31,242 nucleotides of DNA from Symbiodinium natans (GCA_905221605.1 CAJNDS010002366.1:435001-466242); one strand, 5' to 3'. Counted from the stretch's first letter, positions 1 to 9,777 are shown. Notes: generated by a model not told the origin, from the letters alone. A program made the numbers and translations.

Positions 1-82
1 GAGGCAGACTGCCGGACGTTGAACGTGCTGCTCGCGCTGCAGGGCCTGAAGTACTCGCCCTCCAAGGTGTGGACGATACAGG
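1..82 (+). CDS. E1: partial exon, CASTOR/POLLUX-type channel, first RCK-like domain
   Basis: The frame is open from base 1 and gives 27 residues including TLNVLLALQGLKYSPSKVW. This resembles the CASTOR/POLLUX segment in which a helix (ALRTVLSLTGVK-like) precedes the next beta strand of the first RCK-like domain. In plants these proteins are nuclear-envelope cation channels whose cytosolic RCK-like domains gate the pore. The exon is cut by the window edge on its 5' side. It ends ATA CAG G, followed by GTTTAGGG, so the donor lies in the first telomeric repeat (phase 1). The next expected segment (a VVE-S-D-like strand) was not found, so one exon is probably missing before E2. Confidence 0.65.
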
Positions 83-150
83 GTTTAGGGTTTAGGGTTT
101 AGGGTTTAGGGTTTAGGGTTTAGGGTTTAGGGTCCCTAAACCCTAAACCC
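81..150. repeat. Telomeric fold-back: (TTTAGGG)n abutting (CCCTAAA)n
   Basis: About seven TTTAGGG units (81-132) are followed directly by CCCTAAACCCTAAACCC (134-150) and then AG at 151-152. The two halves are inverted repeats with almost no loop. The block looks like a minimal intron, with donor GT at 83 and acceptor AG at 152, but the sequence after it does not read as the next part of the channel protein. Confidence 0.9.
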
Positions 151-152
151 AG

Positions 153-2110
153 GTTTAAGTTTCTGGTTTGAAAGGTCGCGGTGCCGGAGGGCTTTGGGAT
201 TCAAGACAGCTTTTAGGTGTTTTTGATGGTTTGAAAGGCCTAGTTCGGGGGGGAGGCGATTGGGTGTCTGATAGTTTTGCACCATGCATTGGACAAGTTC
301 GCCTGAATCCCAAATCCTCGACTTTGTTCTCGAAGCGCCAAAAGATTGTGAACTCTAATTACGCGGTCATCATCAGCATGCGGACAGGACAGATGCACCA
401 TTGTGGAGTGTTGCCTTGCGGATAGCTCAGTTTGTCTGCGTGTGCACGTGTGTGGCAGGTAAGACAGCGCAACTCGCTGAGAGCATACCACCAGCATTAC
501 GGAGGAGCGACATTTGCTCGATGGCGCAGTAGATAAACAGCATTTTTGCATCAAAGCCTTTCCCCGGCTGCAAATGCTGTCTCTTCTGACATCGTCACGT
601 TCAGCATCTCAGGCCAATCGTCAAGGGTCCATTCCTTTAACCAGTCATTGTCCCGTGACGGGCCTTCGCAGAGCCCAGCTGGGGGGGAGGGAAGGGTGAG
701 AAAGAGGCTGGAAGAGCATCACTGCGATGCTGCTCTTGGTACTTCGTGATCGAAATGGCATTTTCTTTTATTCTGTTATTGCTAATTTGTGTTGGTCTTG
801 GTGTCAAGAGCCTTTCCGGTCTCTCGGCCCCAGCTACACTACATCATGCCGACCAGAATTCAACTCTTGAGTTCTAGCGTGCCTCCTAGAAGCACGCGTT
901 AGCATTACCATGTCCATGTCCTGGAGACATGCTCTTCAATGGCTCCAACTACAGGTCCGGAACCAGAACTTGTTCCGGAGCCTTGCAGCAGGCATGTGGG
1001 CTGGGTGGAGTCGTTCTGGGCAATATAGGTCCAGGGCAAGCATGTGTTCGAACCTTTTATGTTGAAGGGAGGGCGCCAAACGCCAGCAACTTGCGTGCAT
1101 TTCAGGCTATTTTCCTTTTTCTGGGGCACAGCAAGCAAGTTTCGTGGTGAATATGGCCAGCATGAACTTCATAGTCCCATGGTGAATGGTACTGGGTTAT
1201 TCGGACATGCACATGCGCTCTATTGTCGGCAAACTACCGCGAACACCCTCAAGCCCAAACCTGAGCATTTGGGGTTTTGCCGCCCCCACGCAGGCAAAAT
1301 GCAGGTGCTTGCCACACAGGACTGACCCCACAAATAGAGAATTTAGGGACATTCGGATCATTCAGGTTGAGACTTTCGATTTTGGGGCTGACGGGCGACT
1401 TGCCGTTTATGATGTGTGGCCGCTTGTTGCTGATACTTAAGCCTCGACAACGGCTTTTTCATTCGTGGGTACGTTCTTACAATTAGTATTATTGCGCGCT
1501 CTCATAAAATTATTTGTATTCACTTCTCTCTACACAATATCAATACTGTTCTCGTTTCGTTCATTAACAGCCCCAATTTCATGCTTGCATTCGCTTGACT
1601 CATTACAGTATAGATTGGGCTTTTTAATTCTCTTCACTTAAAAAGTAAACCTGCAGATGTCTGTTCACCTTACCACCATTCCGTGAGACCCAGCCTCTGT
1701 TTCCAAGCCTGTTGTCTCGCCCATGAACTCACTCCCGGAAAAGCACTCCTGATAACAGCCTTTTGTACTGGATTTCTGGATCCAAGCTAACCGCCCGAGA
1801 ACACCATGACAGCACACCTTGAGACCCTGTTAGCGTATGAAGGGTTATGATTCACCTTTAGGACGTACCATTCATCTCTCTCACTCTTGTTCCACGGCCT
1901 TGCTCCTCGTTCACACACCTAGCTGCCCAAGAAAACGTATTTCACTGCCAAGGTTCCAAGGTGTTAAAGGTCTTGGAATTGGTGCTTGTGGCTGAAGCTA
2001 TTCGGGCCGACAATCCCCAGAATCAACCCCATAAAGGGCCCTTGAAAGGGGTTACAGGGCATGATAGCCCATGCTAGCTCCAGTGTCAAAGCAGCGCCTT
2101 CTAAAAGGGA
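153..2110. other. Intron 1 interior, no supported gene
   Basis: This stretch lies between E1 and E2. It has several short open frames but none with recognisable protein character. AT-rich sequence at about 1490-1660 contrasts with the exons. About 30-50 residues of the channel family are expected between E1 and E2, so a small exon may lie here, but I could not place it. Confidence 0.5.
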
Positions 2111-2111
2111 T

Positions 2112-2141
2112 CCCTAAACTCTAATCCTTAAACCCTAAACC
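2112..2141. repeat. CCCTAAA block before E2
   Basis: Degenerate C-strand telomere heptamers (CCCTAAA, CTCTAAT, CCTTAAA, CCCTAAA) end about 12 nt before the first usable AG of exon E2. Confidence 0.85.
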
Positions 2142-2152
2142 GCATGTCGAAG

Positions 2153-2241
2153 ACTGAACAAGAAGGACTTCGTTGGCCAGCTCCTCGTCGAAGCCAGCCG
2201 GCAACGCGGCCCGGAAGCACTTCAGAGCTCCATGAAGGAGG
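2153..2241 (+). CDS. E2: channel exon (DFVGQLLVEASRQ)
   Basis: The frame reads LNKKDFVGQLLVEASRQRGP, then EALQSSMKE. It matches the family segment with an H/K-D-x-I/V-G-R/Q-L-x-x-x-x-x-R-Q-P/R-G pattern that follows the first RCK-like Rossmann fold in CASTOR/POLLUX. AG acceptors at 2151-2152, 2161-2162 and 2164-2165 are all in this frame; I take the first. The end is ATG AAG GAG G|GTTTAGGG, phase 1, which joins E3 perfectly. The exon is flanked by CCCTAAA on the left and TTTAGGG on the right, the pattern of this window. Confidence 0.7.
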
Positions 2242-2262
2242 GTTTAGGGTTTAGGGTTTAGG
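2241..2262. repeat. TTTAGGG block after E2 (donor)
   Basis: Three G-strand heptamers start exactly at the inferred donor of E2, and the repeat supplies the GT at 2242. Confidence 0.9.
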
Positions 2263-2846
2263 CGCTACGAAGGAGGTCTCAGGACTGTGTATCATGGACT
2301 CTGGATGATCGGCTCAGAGAGGGGGTGGGGGGGGGGGTCACACATGGTCTTGGAAAGGCAAGCTGTGAGAGTTGGGACTGTGAGAGTTGGGACGGGCCCA
2401 GCACAAAGGATCACAGCGGTGTCGGGTTGCAGAATTGTGCACAAAAATCCGCGCAAATGCCCTGTCCTGCGCTCCATTTTTCTGCATGTTTCTGTCCTCC
2501 AATGCCGGGTATACACGCAAACAACATGCTCAAAAAGGTCGGGACAGTATACACATCGCAAAATTCCGAGGGCTCTCAACACGTTGCATGTGGTGCCGGC
2601 TTACCCGGCCTTCCCAACTCTGTCCAATGTCCTGGGCATGTGCTGCGTTGCGAGTTTGCTTGATCGTTGTTTTTGGTTGCTCTGGGGGAGTTTCTGGTGT
2701 AGACTTCCTGCAGAAATCGTTGTGTCGGAGAAGACGCGGAGCTGTTGCTGCTGTCAGAGTTCCTGCCGCAATGACTCTTGCTTTGTTGTGCTGCTCTTCG
2801 AGTCCGCGGCCCTTGCGGCATTGTGGTCTTGGATGGAGTATACGAA

Positions 2847-2949
2847 TTGGGATGTTCCCCCTTGTACGAACAGCTCCTTAGTAGAGATTATAGTGCCCCT
2901 CAATTAGAATCCCTATTAAGGACTGTTAGTATAAGGGGGAACATCCCAA
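2847..2949. mobile_element. Inverted-repeat transposable element (MITE-like) with 8-bp target duplication
   Basis: A 103-bp near-palindrome begins TTGGGATGTTCCCCCTTGTA and ends with the reverse complement (GGGGGAACATCCCAA). It is flanked on both sides by the exact 8-mer TATACGAA (2839-2846 and 2950-2957). There is no coding capacity. An 8-bp duplication is typical of hAT-type and some P-type DNA transposons, so this is probably a non-autonomous relative. Related copies lie at about 10440-10516, 11395-11500 and 18360-18645. Confidence 0.85.
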
Positions 2950-4283
2950 TATACGAACCTGAAGATCGATGCGTTGTTCTTCGGCGGTTCGTTTCGGTGT
3001 TTTTGCTTACTGTACGGCATTGCTTGTGGAGCGGCTTCCGACCGGCTGCTGTCGGTACAAGAGTGCCCGTCCTGTGTGCCCTCCAGACAGTGCTTTGCTT
3101 CTGCTTCTGCTTTGCCGGCTTCAGGCGCGGTCTGAGGATTTCTGAGGGGGAGGATTGTTTCAATCTGTACCCTGCACTGCATGACCAGACGTGGGAGGTC
3201 TTGTATGTGAGAAGTCCCTACAGACTTGCTTGGCGAACGTGGTTCATCACATTCCTCATGTGACCCTGTCACGAGCCTTGGCCTTCGCCTGGTCGCTTGC
3301 CACCTTTGTCCTTGCCTGCGGATTCACTTTACCAGCAGTCCTAAAAACAAAGTTGCCCTGACACCGCTACCCGTTACCTAGTGTGCAACGCCTAGCGGGT
3401 ACCGGACGGCAGCCATCCCCACAGTGTTCGGGGTGTATGAAGGGATCAAAGCTCGAACGCTCCCACGAATTCTAAAACGACTTGTCAAGGAAGGCACGTA
3501 GACTGTGAACGTGGATACAGCCAACCCCGCATCCCAACCCCCTCAAAACCTAAGGTGGTATCTCCCAAGTGATTAGCCAGACGATCGGCTTCGACGGCAT
3601 GGAGTGCCTCGTCTGCACACCACGTTTTTCCGAAGAAAGCATATCTGGGCGGGCCCTTGGGGAATTTTATATGTTCCCTTATTTTGCTTCAAAGGGACCA
3701 TAATCAGGTTTTAAGGGCCATCCTAGATATAAGCCTTTTACGACCGAACCGGTTTTTGGGTAATCTTATCAAGGTTTAAAGGGACTATACGGCCTAGTAG
3801 GGCCTATCAAGACCTAGGGTTGGAGCTGCCGATGGATGGACCCTGCTTGTGCTCTTACAGAAAGCAACCGCTCAAGGAGCAAAAGCCTGGTATTTTTGGG
3901 GTTTGCTATGCACTGCAGCCCTGAAATGGTCTTGGGGGACTGGATATCACATTGAGGACTTGTGAGAGCTGACTCCTGACACGAACTCTACACGCGTTCA
4001 ACGATAAACCAGTCCCCGAAGTCACACCCTCTGGCCAGGTTCTACATCGTAGAGGTGGAGGGCTTGCAAGGCGGTGGCTGTGATAGGGCTTGACTTCGGA
4101 CTGCAGAGCTTCAAGAATTTGGCCGAATGAGGCCTTTACAATAGGGGATGTAAAGATGGTTAACAGCTTATTCAGTGTTCTATCGACACGTAATAAATGT
4201 TTACCGGTTGTCGAACACATCACAACCTTAGCATAGGAGCCGAAAGATCCCTGAGATCCTTGAGCCCAAAAGAAATCCAAAGC

Positions 4284-4312
4284 CCCAAACCCCAAACCCT
4301 AAACCCTAAACC
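4284..4312. repeat. CCCTAAA/CCCCAAA block before E3
   Basis: C-strand heptamers, two of them the CCCCAAA variant, end 8 nt before the E3 start. Confidence 0.85.
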
Positions 4313-4320
4313 GAGCACAG

Positions 4321-4443
4321 GCTGGTCCTTTCGCGACCTGCTCTTCGCACTGGGAACGGCGATCCCAATCGGGTACGTGGCCTTTCCGGAAAATGAGGCC
4401 GGGCCCGGCAGCCCCCGAATTCTCTTAAGAGTTGTATATGGGG
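4321..4443 (+). CDS. E3: channel exon (SFRDLLFALGTAIPIGY)
   Basis: After acceptor GAGCACAG| the frame reads WSFRDLLFALGTAIPIGYVA, then FPENEAGPGSPRILLRV. It corresponds to the CASTOR/POLLUX segment in which a (R/K)FxDVLxSFPxAIPxGxKVA pattern opens the C-terminal lobe of the first RCK-like domain. Entry (2 nt, GC) joins E2's single G to give glycine, and exit GGG G|GTTTAGGG is again phase 1. Length 123 nt. The donor falls inside the G-strand telomeric repeat. Confidence 0.8.
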
Positions 4444-4479
4444 GTTTAGGGTTTAGGGTTTCGGGTTTAGGGTTTAGGG
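4441..4479. repeat. TTTAGGG block after E3 (donor)
   Basis: Five G-strand heptamers, one of them TTTCGGG, begin at the E3 donor (GT at 4444). Confidence 0.9.
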
Positions 4480-5005
4480 ATACTCGGGTGCCTTATTGGT
4501 GTCCACACTATAAGGGGAGGTCGCGTTTAGGGGCCCCCTATCTTTCTTAAACCCCGCCTATCGCAGTAGATCATTGAAGTTGCCGTCCTGTTGTGCATGC
4601 CCCTAGCCCCCCTCCACAGGTGATGCTGCTGCCACCCATGGACTATGTTGCTGGGCTGTGCAACAACACCCCGACCGAGCCCTTCAGTTGAGGTGTTCGG
4701 GTCAGTTCTTACGAAACTTGAGTTGTAGCTTTGTTCGTTTTATGCTTCGTTACATCTGGATTTGCCATAGTAGCCTTCATCTTCCAAAGCAGCGAGGAGG
4801 CTGAGCTGAAGACGCATAACGTCATAATTGGCAAACGCACCACATGCCAGATACCAGGCTGCCAGCGGGGCATTTGAGCAACTAAGCCACACACATCATT
4901 TTTCACCAAGCTGAACAGGGCCCATGCTCAAGCCCGCGTGCCCCAGATTCATCCCTTCGCCCCTTTCTGCAAAACCCGGACCTCATACCCCAAGTCGGCT
5001 CAAAG

Positions 5006-5171
5006 CCGTAATTCTCTCTGAAACTGAGGTTTTCGGAGGTATGGAGAGCTTGATCTGCTTGGCGGAGGATCGGGGGCCCGGACTTTCAAGGGGTTTATGC
5101 CTTGAAGCTCCTGAGCCTTCGTTCCAGGACTCATCCACCCTTCCGCGGTCAGTCGCGGCAGGCTTTTCCTG
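5006..5171 (+). CDS. E4: channel exon (SLICLAEDRGP)
   Basis: The frame reads VILSETEVFGGMESLICLAE, then DRGPG, and continues through a proline/serine-rich linker to FSW. GGMESLICLAED matches the family's EGDEVLVIAEDD strand that closes the first RCK-like domain, and the linker leads into the second domain. Acceptor CTCAAAG|CC joins E3 in phase 1 (E3 ends VVYG, then A). The donor TG|GTTGAGGGTTTAGGG lies at the start of a telomeric block, phase 2. Upstream there is no clear CCCTAAA block, so this intron is telomeric only at its 5' end. The linker part may include intron if the donor at 5149-5151 is used instead. Confidence 0.7.
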
Positions 5172-5172
5172 G

Positions 5173-5211
5173 TTGAGGGTTTAGGGTGTAGGGTTTAGGG
5201 TTTAGGGTTTA
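5173..5211. repeat. TTTAGGG block after E4 (donor)
   Basis: TTGAGGG, TTTAGGG, TGTAGGG and three further TTTAGGG heptamers start one base after the E4 donor. Confidence 0.9.
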
Positions 5212-7350
5212 CCAATGGCCAGGGGTTGAGGCGTTTTGAGTACTCGGGTTGGAGTTTTGACAAAGGCTTGGGCCAGTGCGGCCCCATGATAAGGACCAGG
5301 ACACGAGTTTTGTAGGTATTCGAAGCACAAGTGTTTTCAGTTTTTTTGCTGCTGAAAGAAAGGAAGATGTTTATATTGTAGGGTCCCTAGTTGAAACCTG
5401 TGTCCTCGGCCTACGAATGTACCAAGCAGGCTGAGCTGTTAGATCATCCAAGTAGCCGAGCCCCTGACCATCGTCATCCCGTGCTACGGCCGGAATGCCA
5501 GCTTGTATCGCAGAGCCAAATCAGACACAAAAACCAAGTGGCGGCTTTGTGGGAGCCGCGTAACAGCTACTCTAACAAGACATGTGCAAGCACATAAGAA
5601 ATGCCATAAACAAGAACAGGTGAACTCAGGGCTTCTTGTCAATGCAGACATAAGCTTACCCGGATCTTCCGGAAAGATACTTGAAGCCGTACGGATGCAA
5701 GCAACAAAGTGCAAACTCAGCGTTCTCTTGCACAATAGCAAAGAATACAATCACATGAAGTCGAGGATTCTGTAGATGCTTGTAGGTCTTTGCATGGAAA
5801 GTTTAAAACTAGGCAGGCATTCCAGTTGGACATCAAGCCAAGCAACTCCCCTTCTTTGGAGGCACCCACTACGAAGTTGCGCGGAAGCGCTCGAAGGCCT
5901 CGAAGAGCATGAAACACAGAGGCCAGGAGCGTGGTTTTCATGCTTTTTCTGTGACGCACGCGTCTGAACTTGAACTCTCAAATAAGATCTGTCACTGCGT
6001 AAAAAAAGTCCGCTTGAAGGGCTGGCTGCAATTCTAGCACGCGCGATTCAAGCACGAGCCCCGATTCAAGCACTGGCGGTGCAAGCACGTACCATCGCTG
6101 AGGGTGTTTATGGCTTAGGGGCTTTAGGTTGAATGTTCTTGGCGGAATCCTCTGTGCGCGAATTTGCCATGCCTGTGCGCGAATCGGTGGGTGTGCGAAT
6201 GCGCCGCATCAGCGCTCCAATGCACTGTGTCAGCACGCGAGTGCGAATCCGCGGTCCAGAGCACGAATCCACCTGAGCGTGATTGCGCCGGGTGGAGAGC
6301 ACGAATGGCATCTGGTTTGCATCGGGGTGCTGTACAGCTTTGGTGGTTCAAAGACGTGGGCATCATCGCCGCCACTTGCTTCGAAAGCTTTCGCCCTTAA
6401 AGAGACGGACTCTCACATGAAGGGTTTCGGACACGAGCCTTTGATTTGCCGACTCGCCTTTGGTACTTGTTTGGGGCATCAAGTCTGTCTTCGAACACAG
6501 TGTAATTAGCCTGAGTATGGGTGATTTGATGCTCATTGATGCTCCCTCCCCCTGTTCTAGGCCTACCAGCTGGGGACTTCCTCCATGAGGTGGTGTTCGA
6601 ATACGGCATATGTAGGAAATAGGGGACCCTAAATAGTAGGATCCCCCTATAGTTAGGACCCTAATATGGTACCCCTAATATCGTAAACCCCCATATTGGG
6701 GGCTACACAAGTTTTTGTCACCATCCGACAGCTGTCCCCTTCGCCTTTTACAGCAACTCCGACAATGCTGCCCTGCAAGAGAACCGAAACAGCCACGATT
6801 TGCTTCTGGCAGGTTCGATGGTCCAGGCGCCTGAACCGGGAAAGGGACGATTGCTCAGGACTGGTTTTAGGGCCTTGGGCACATGATTGGGGTAATGCTG
6901 TAGGGTTCATAGCCTCTTTGGCCTGTCTACCAGAAGTTCTTGCTCGGCCGGGTGTGGGGCATAAGACCTTGCAATTGTTCCATGAAGCTTCCTCCAGAGC
7001 TTGTTTGGGACCTCTTAGCTTCTGAGGGGTTACACCCTTTAAAGGGCCCATACTAAAATAAACCATCTAGCTGCCCTGAAATAGCTTCGTCTGTCGACTT
7101 CCACTGATCCCTAGACGGACGATGCGGACAGCTGCAGCGTAGTCATTCGTGTTCAATTCTCTGGCTAAGTAGCTAAGTAGAACCCTTACCGGCCAGTACT
7201 GAAATTTGTCATGTTTACATATTTAGTCTATAATTTATAATTCTACAGTCAGAAGGTTGCTATTGCCCGGGTCATGTCCTCATGCTGTATGGCCGTTCGT
7301 TGAACAGGTTTTGTTGGTCGCAGGTTGAGCTTGGGCTTGTTTTGGTACAA
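5212..7350. other. Intron 4 interior, no supported gene
   Basis: No recognisable exon. The region at 6020-6310 has recurring short GC-rich words (GCACGA and GCGAATCCG variants), giving several mutually shadowing open frames. At about 6615-6700 there is a run of short inverted GGGGACCCTA and CCCCCTATA-type words resembling decayed MITE sequence. Confidence 0.5.
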
Positions 7351-7430
7351 CCCTAAACCCTAAACCCTAAACCCTAAACCCTAAACCCTAAACCCTAAAC
7401 CCTAAACCCTAAACCCTAAACCCTAAACCC
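7351..7430. repeat. CCCTAAA array before E5 (about 11 copies)
   Basis: A near-perfect C-strand telomere array ends 36 nt before E5. A pyrimidine-rich stretch (CTCCTCTGTGCTCTGTGCACAG) lies between. Confidence 0.95.
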
Positions 7431-7466
7431 TGCGTGCTCCTCTGTGCTCTGTGCACAGGTGACGAG

Positions 7467-7543
7467 GCAGCATGAAGCACTGGTGATTGTTTTCGGCTGG
7501 AACGAAGCGATTGGCTCCATGCTGCCCCTTCGCCGAGTTTTGG
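7467..7543 (+). CDS. E5: channel exon, start of second RCK-like domain (VFGWNEAIGSML)
   Basis: The frame reads QHEALVIVFGWNEAIGSMLP, then LRRVL. It matches the ER(I/L)LFCGWRRDMxDMI beta-alpha-beta start of the second RCK-like Rossmann fold of CASTOR/POLLUX, where GW replaces the usual glycine loop. AG acceptors at 7457-7458 and 7465-7466 are both in frame; the second fits E4's phase 2 exit (TG+G = Trp). The exit is TTG G|GTTTAGGG, phase 1. E6 enters in phase 0 and about 35 family residues are absent, so another exon probably lies between E5 and E6. Confidence 0.8.
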
Positions 7544-7573
7544 GTTTAGGGTTTAGGGTTTAGGGTTTAGGGT
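7542..7573. repeat. TTTAGGG block after E5 (donor)
   Basis: Four to five G-strand heptamers start at the E5 donor (GT at 7544). Confidence 0.95.
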
Positions 7574-7629
7574 TGAGGCTTGAGGCTTGAGGCTTGAGGC
7601 TTGAGGCTTGAGGCTTGAGGCTTGAGGCT

Positions 7630-7661
<32 letters not shown>

Positions 7662-7666
7662 GGTTT
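7573..7666. repeat. Variant heptamer arrays TTGAGGC then TTGAGGG
   Basis: Continuing the telomeric block with unbroken 7-bp periodicity are about eight TTGAGGC units and then five TTGAGGG units. Each variant is homogeneous within its sub-array, which points to local expansion of mutated telomere units. Confidence 0.95.
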
Positions 7667-7990
7667 GGTTGTTTCGCTGGCATTGTGCCAGTCATACATG
7701 TTGTTGAAGTTTGCAGTCTCTGTTGCACTTTGTGTGCTAATGCGCCCGAGCCCTAAGCCCTAAGCAATGAAATTCCAAGCCCCAAGCCTTAAGCACAAGA
7801 ATTCCAAACTCCAAACATCTGCATTCACTCGGCACTTTCCCATGAAGATGCCTCATCTCATGGCCCATGCCGAGCACTTCCAAAAGAAGTATCACATTCA
7901 TCTGATCTGACAGGCTAGAGCTTAAGTAGTTTTGAGCTATGTTGTTCGATTCCATGGTCCATGGCCAAAGAAACTTGAAGCGCTAGTGGT

Positions 7991-8707
7991 GTGCAGGACT
8001 TATCGGAGCGGCACGGCCGTTTCATGAGGCTTGAGAAACAGCACATTCCCCCACGACCTTGCCCCCGAAAAAGACTCAAACACTTTACCCCCGAAAGCAT
8101 AAACATCATGAAGAGCGACGGTTCGTACAAGCATCTACTGCGATCTCCTGGGAAGAAGGAGCTTCGCGACGTGAACAAGGTTTTTTCATCCCGAGTTTTG
8201 CCCAAGACTTCCGTTTATGTCCATAGCACATGCGTTTGCAGCCCTACAACTGATTTAGCCATAAGCTCAAACCATCTCAAACCCTTCCACCCCAAAACGT
8301 TAATTCAGATTCCGGTGTATTTTGCCCCTGCACAGCCTAAAAGTTGCCTTATCAGCCCTGAGATCAGGCACGAAGTAGACCTGGCAGTTGGACCCAAGTC
8401 CGACGAAGCTTGGGCTGTTATTTGCACAGGGTTGGCCACGTGTCTGATGTCGTCCTTTGGAATTATGTATTTCGGCTATGTAGCTGTTCAGGCGTGTGCA
8501 TGCGGTTTCGACCCGACTGTTTATGGCTTCAACGGCCAGAATACAAACAGAAGGGCACCAACATTAGGAGAGAAAGAAATGAAAGCGCCTCCACCTACGG
8601 CACAGTGGAAAGAACTGAACCACACGTTTAGGAGCCTCTCCTCAACCCATGAACGATTAGGGTTTGACGAACTACGGCTTCACCCAGCTGCGCGTGTTTG
8701 CTGCTGA
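7991..8707 (+). CDS. Possible GT29 (sialyltransferase-like) sequence nested in intron 5
   Basis: A 238-codon uninterrupted frame, the longest in the window, lies in the intron between E5 and E6. GTG at 7991 opens the frame and the first ATG is at 8024; alternatively it is an exon starting after the AG at 7995. It ends at TGA 8705-8707. Residues around 140-185 read SSFGIMYFGYVAVQACACGF and then DPTVYGF, resembling the GT29 sialylmotif S (P-S/T-S/T-G-x(n)-A-x(3)-C-x(n)-V-x-x-Y-G-F), though the leading Pro is missing and the spacing is longer. HTFRSLSSTHERL follows where motifs III/VS carry His and Glu. I do not see a clear sialylmotif L upstream. It could be an exon of a nested gene, a retrocopied fragment or a chance frame. 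Confidence 0.4.
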   Translation: MQDLSERHGRFMRLEKQHIPPRPCPRKRLKHFTPESINIMKSDGSYKHLLRSPGKKELRDVNKVFSSRVLPKTSVYVHSTCVCSPTTDLAISSNHLKPFHPKTLIQIPVYFAPAQPKSCLISPEIRHEVDLAVGPKSDEAWAVICTGLATCLMSSFGIMYFGYVAVQACACGFDPTVYGFNGQNTNRRAPTLGEKEMKAPPPTAQWKELNHTFRSLSSTHERLGFDELRLHPAARVCC

Positions 8708-8865
8708 TTACTGTGCTGCCTCTAACCTAAGTTCCAAGCAACAGTTTCAAGGATCTTCCTACCATATCAATACCCAGAAAGCCAGCACAGAGGGGACTCC
8801 GTTATCGAAAGATTATTCAACAGGTGGTCTGTTGCTGCGATTCTAACTAACATTGTTCAGCCCAA

Positions 8866-8970
8866 TATAGGGGTCGGAATAATCACTAACAATGTTCCTT
8901 TATGGCCCCTTTGTAATTATACTATAATCATAACCCCCAAAACCCGATTCTAATTATTCAGGCCCCTATA
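8866..8970. mobile_element. MITE-like element, family 2, copy 1
   Basis: A 105-bp element has inverted ends TATAGGGGTCGGAATAAT and ATTATTCAGGCCCCTATA and no coding capacity. It shares both ends and an internal ACCCCCAAAACCC-type segment with the copies at 9928-10026 and 24164-24256. Confidence 0.75.
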
Positions 8971-9408
8971 GTTCTTGCCAAAACCCTGCCGGACCCACCT
9001 TCAGTCTTTCTGTGAACTCCTCAGCAGCGAGGTGATCGTGTACTCCCCCCAAGATATCGGGCATCGTGAGGAGTACCTGGAGGCTTCGCAGGCCCGCAAG
9101 GGCATCTTGTTGAGGAGAAACTGCCCACAGACAGACTCGGGATACCCAAGGCCCTGCAACTCTGCAGCTTGATGCGTTCGGATCCTGCCCCCGGTAGCTA
9201 AGTAGGTTACTCCCGAAGCTACACTGCGCACATGACTCGGCACAACCTGTCAATGACCTGGCACGGTGGTCGCATGGGCCGAGCCGCTCGAAACTCCCTA
9301 CTCCGATCGCTATCTTCGCAACTATCCGCCCCTTAAGTCCTGAACTCTTCAGCAATCTGCCCATTGCGGCGGCGCCGAATACCTCGAAATGCGATGCACT
9401 GAAAGCTG

Positions 9409-9447
9409 TGAAGCACTTCCAAGTGCTGTCGTTCGTAGTGCTTCACG
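9409..9447. other. Short hairpin
   Basis: GTGAAGCACT is repeated as its reverse complement AGTGCTTCAC at the other end of a 39-nt stretch, with a further internal AGTGC/GCACT word. A hairpin is possible; function unknown. Confidence 0.5.
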
Positions 9448-9631
9448 TTTTTCGAAGTACCAGCTCTACTTCATTGTGCCATCATTTTCTCTTCCTGGAA
9501 CTGTAAGACAAAGGGCCAACCTTAGCAGTTTGAAGCTGAAGATCCACTTGATGGCATCAGGTTCGACGAAACTGCCGGTTCCAGAACATCACTGCTGCCT
9601 GGCCGCACCAGCCGAAAACAACCCTAAATTC

Positions 9632-9675
9632 CTGAAACCCTAAACCCTAAACCCTAAATCTCTGAAACCCTAAAC
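9632..9675. repeat. CCCTAAA block inside intron 5
   Basis: Degenerate C-strand heptamers (CTGAAAC, CCTAAAC, CCTAAAT) occur without a convincing exon directly after them. A short segment at about 9718-9740 followed by GTGTAAG and GTGAGG donor-like words could be the missing exon between E5 and E6. Confidence 0.8.
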
Positions 9676-9777
9676 TGCAAACCTTGGCCTCCACAATTCT
9701 TACTACACATGGTTGAGCGGCTGTGAAGCGGGTCCCGGACGGTGTAAGGGATCGGTGAGGTCTCAAGGTCGCACACG

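Larger units (their letters stand above)
2242..4320. other. Intron 2 interior
   Basis: Apart from the terminal telomeric blocks and the MITE-like element at 2847-2949, I see no gene. Open frames of up to 206 codons at 2287-2907 include the MITE and G-runs, lack protein-like composition and overlap in several frames. Short AAGGG/CCCTT-rich stretches occur at about 3650-3830. Confidence 0.6.

Noticed and set aside
2287-2907. 206-codon open frame, the second longest in the window
   Set aside because: It overlaps several other open frames on both strands, crosses a G-run and the MITE at 2847-2949, has cysteine/arginine-rich low-information composition, and lies between two exons that join in frame.
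9718-9740. Possible missing exon between E5 and E6 (pieces reading AVKRVPDG or WLSGCEAGPGR before GTGTAAG/GTGAGG)
   Set aside because: None of the readings leaves in the phase 0 that E6 requires, and family similarity is too short to judge.
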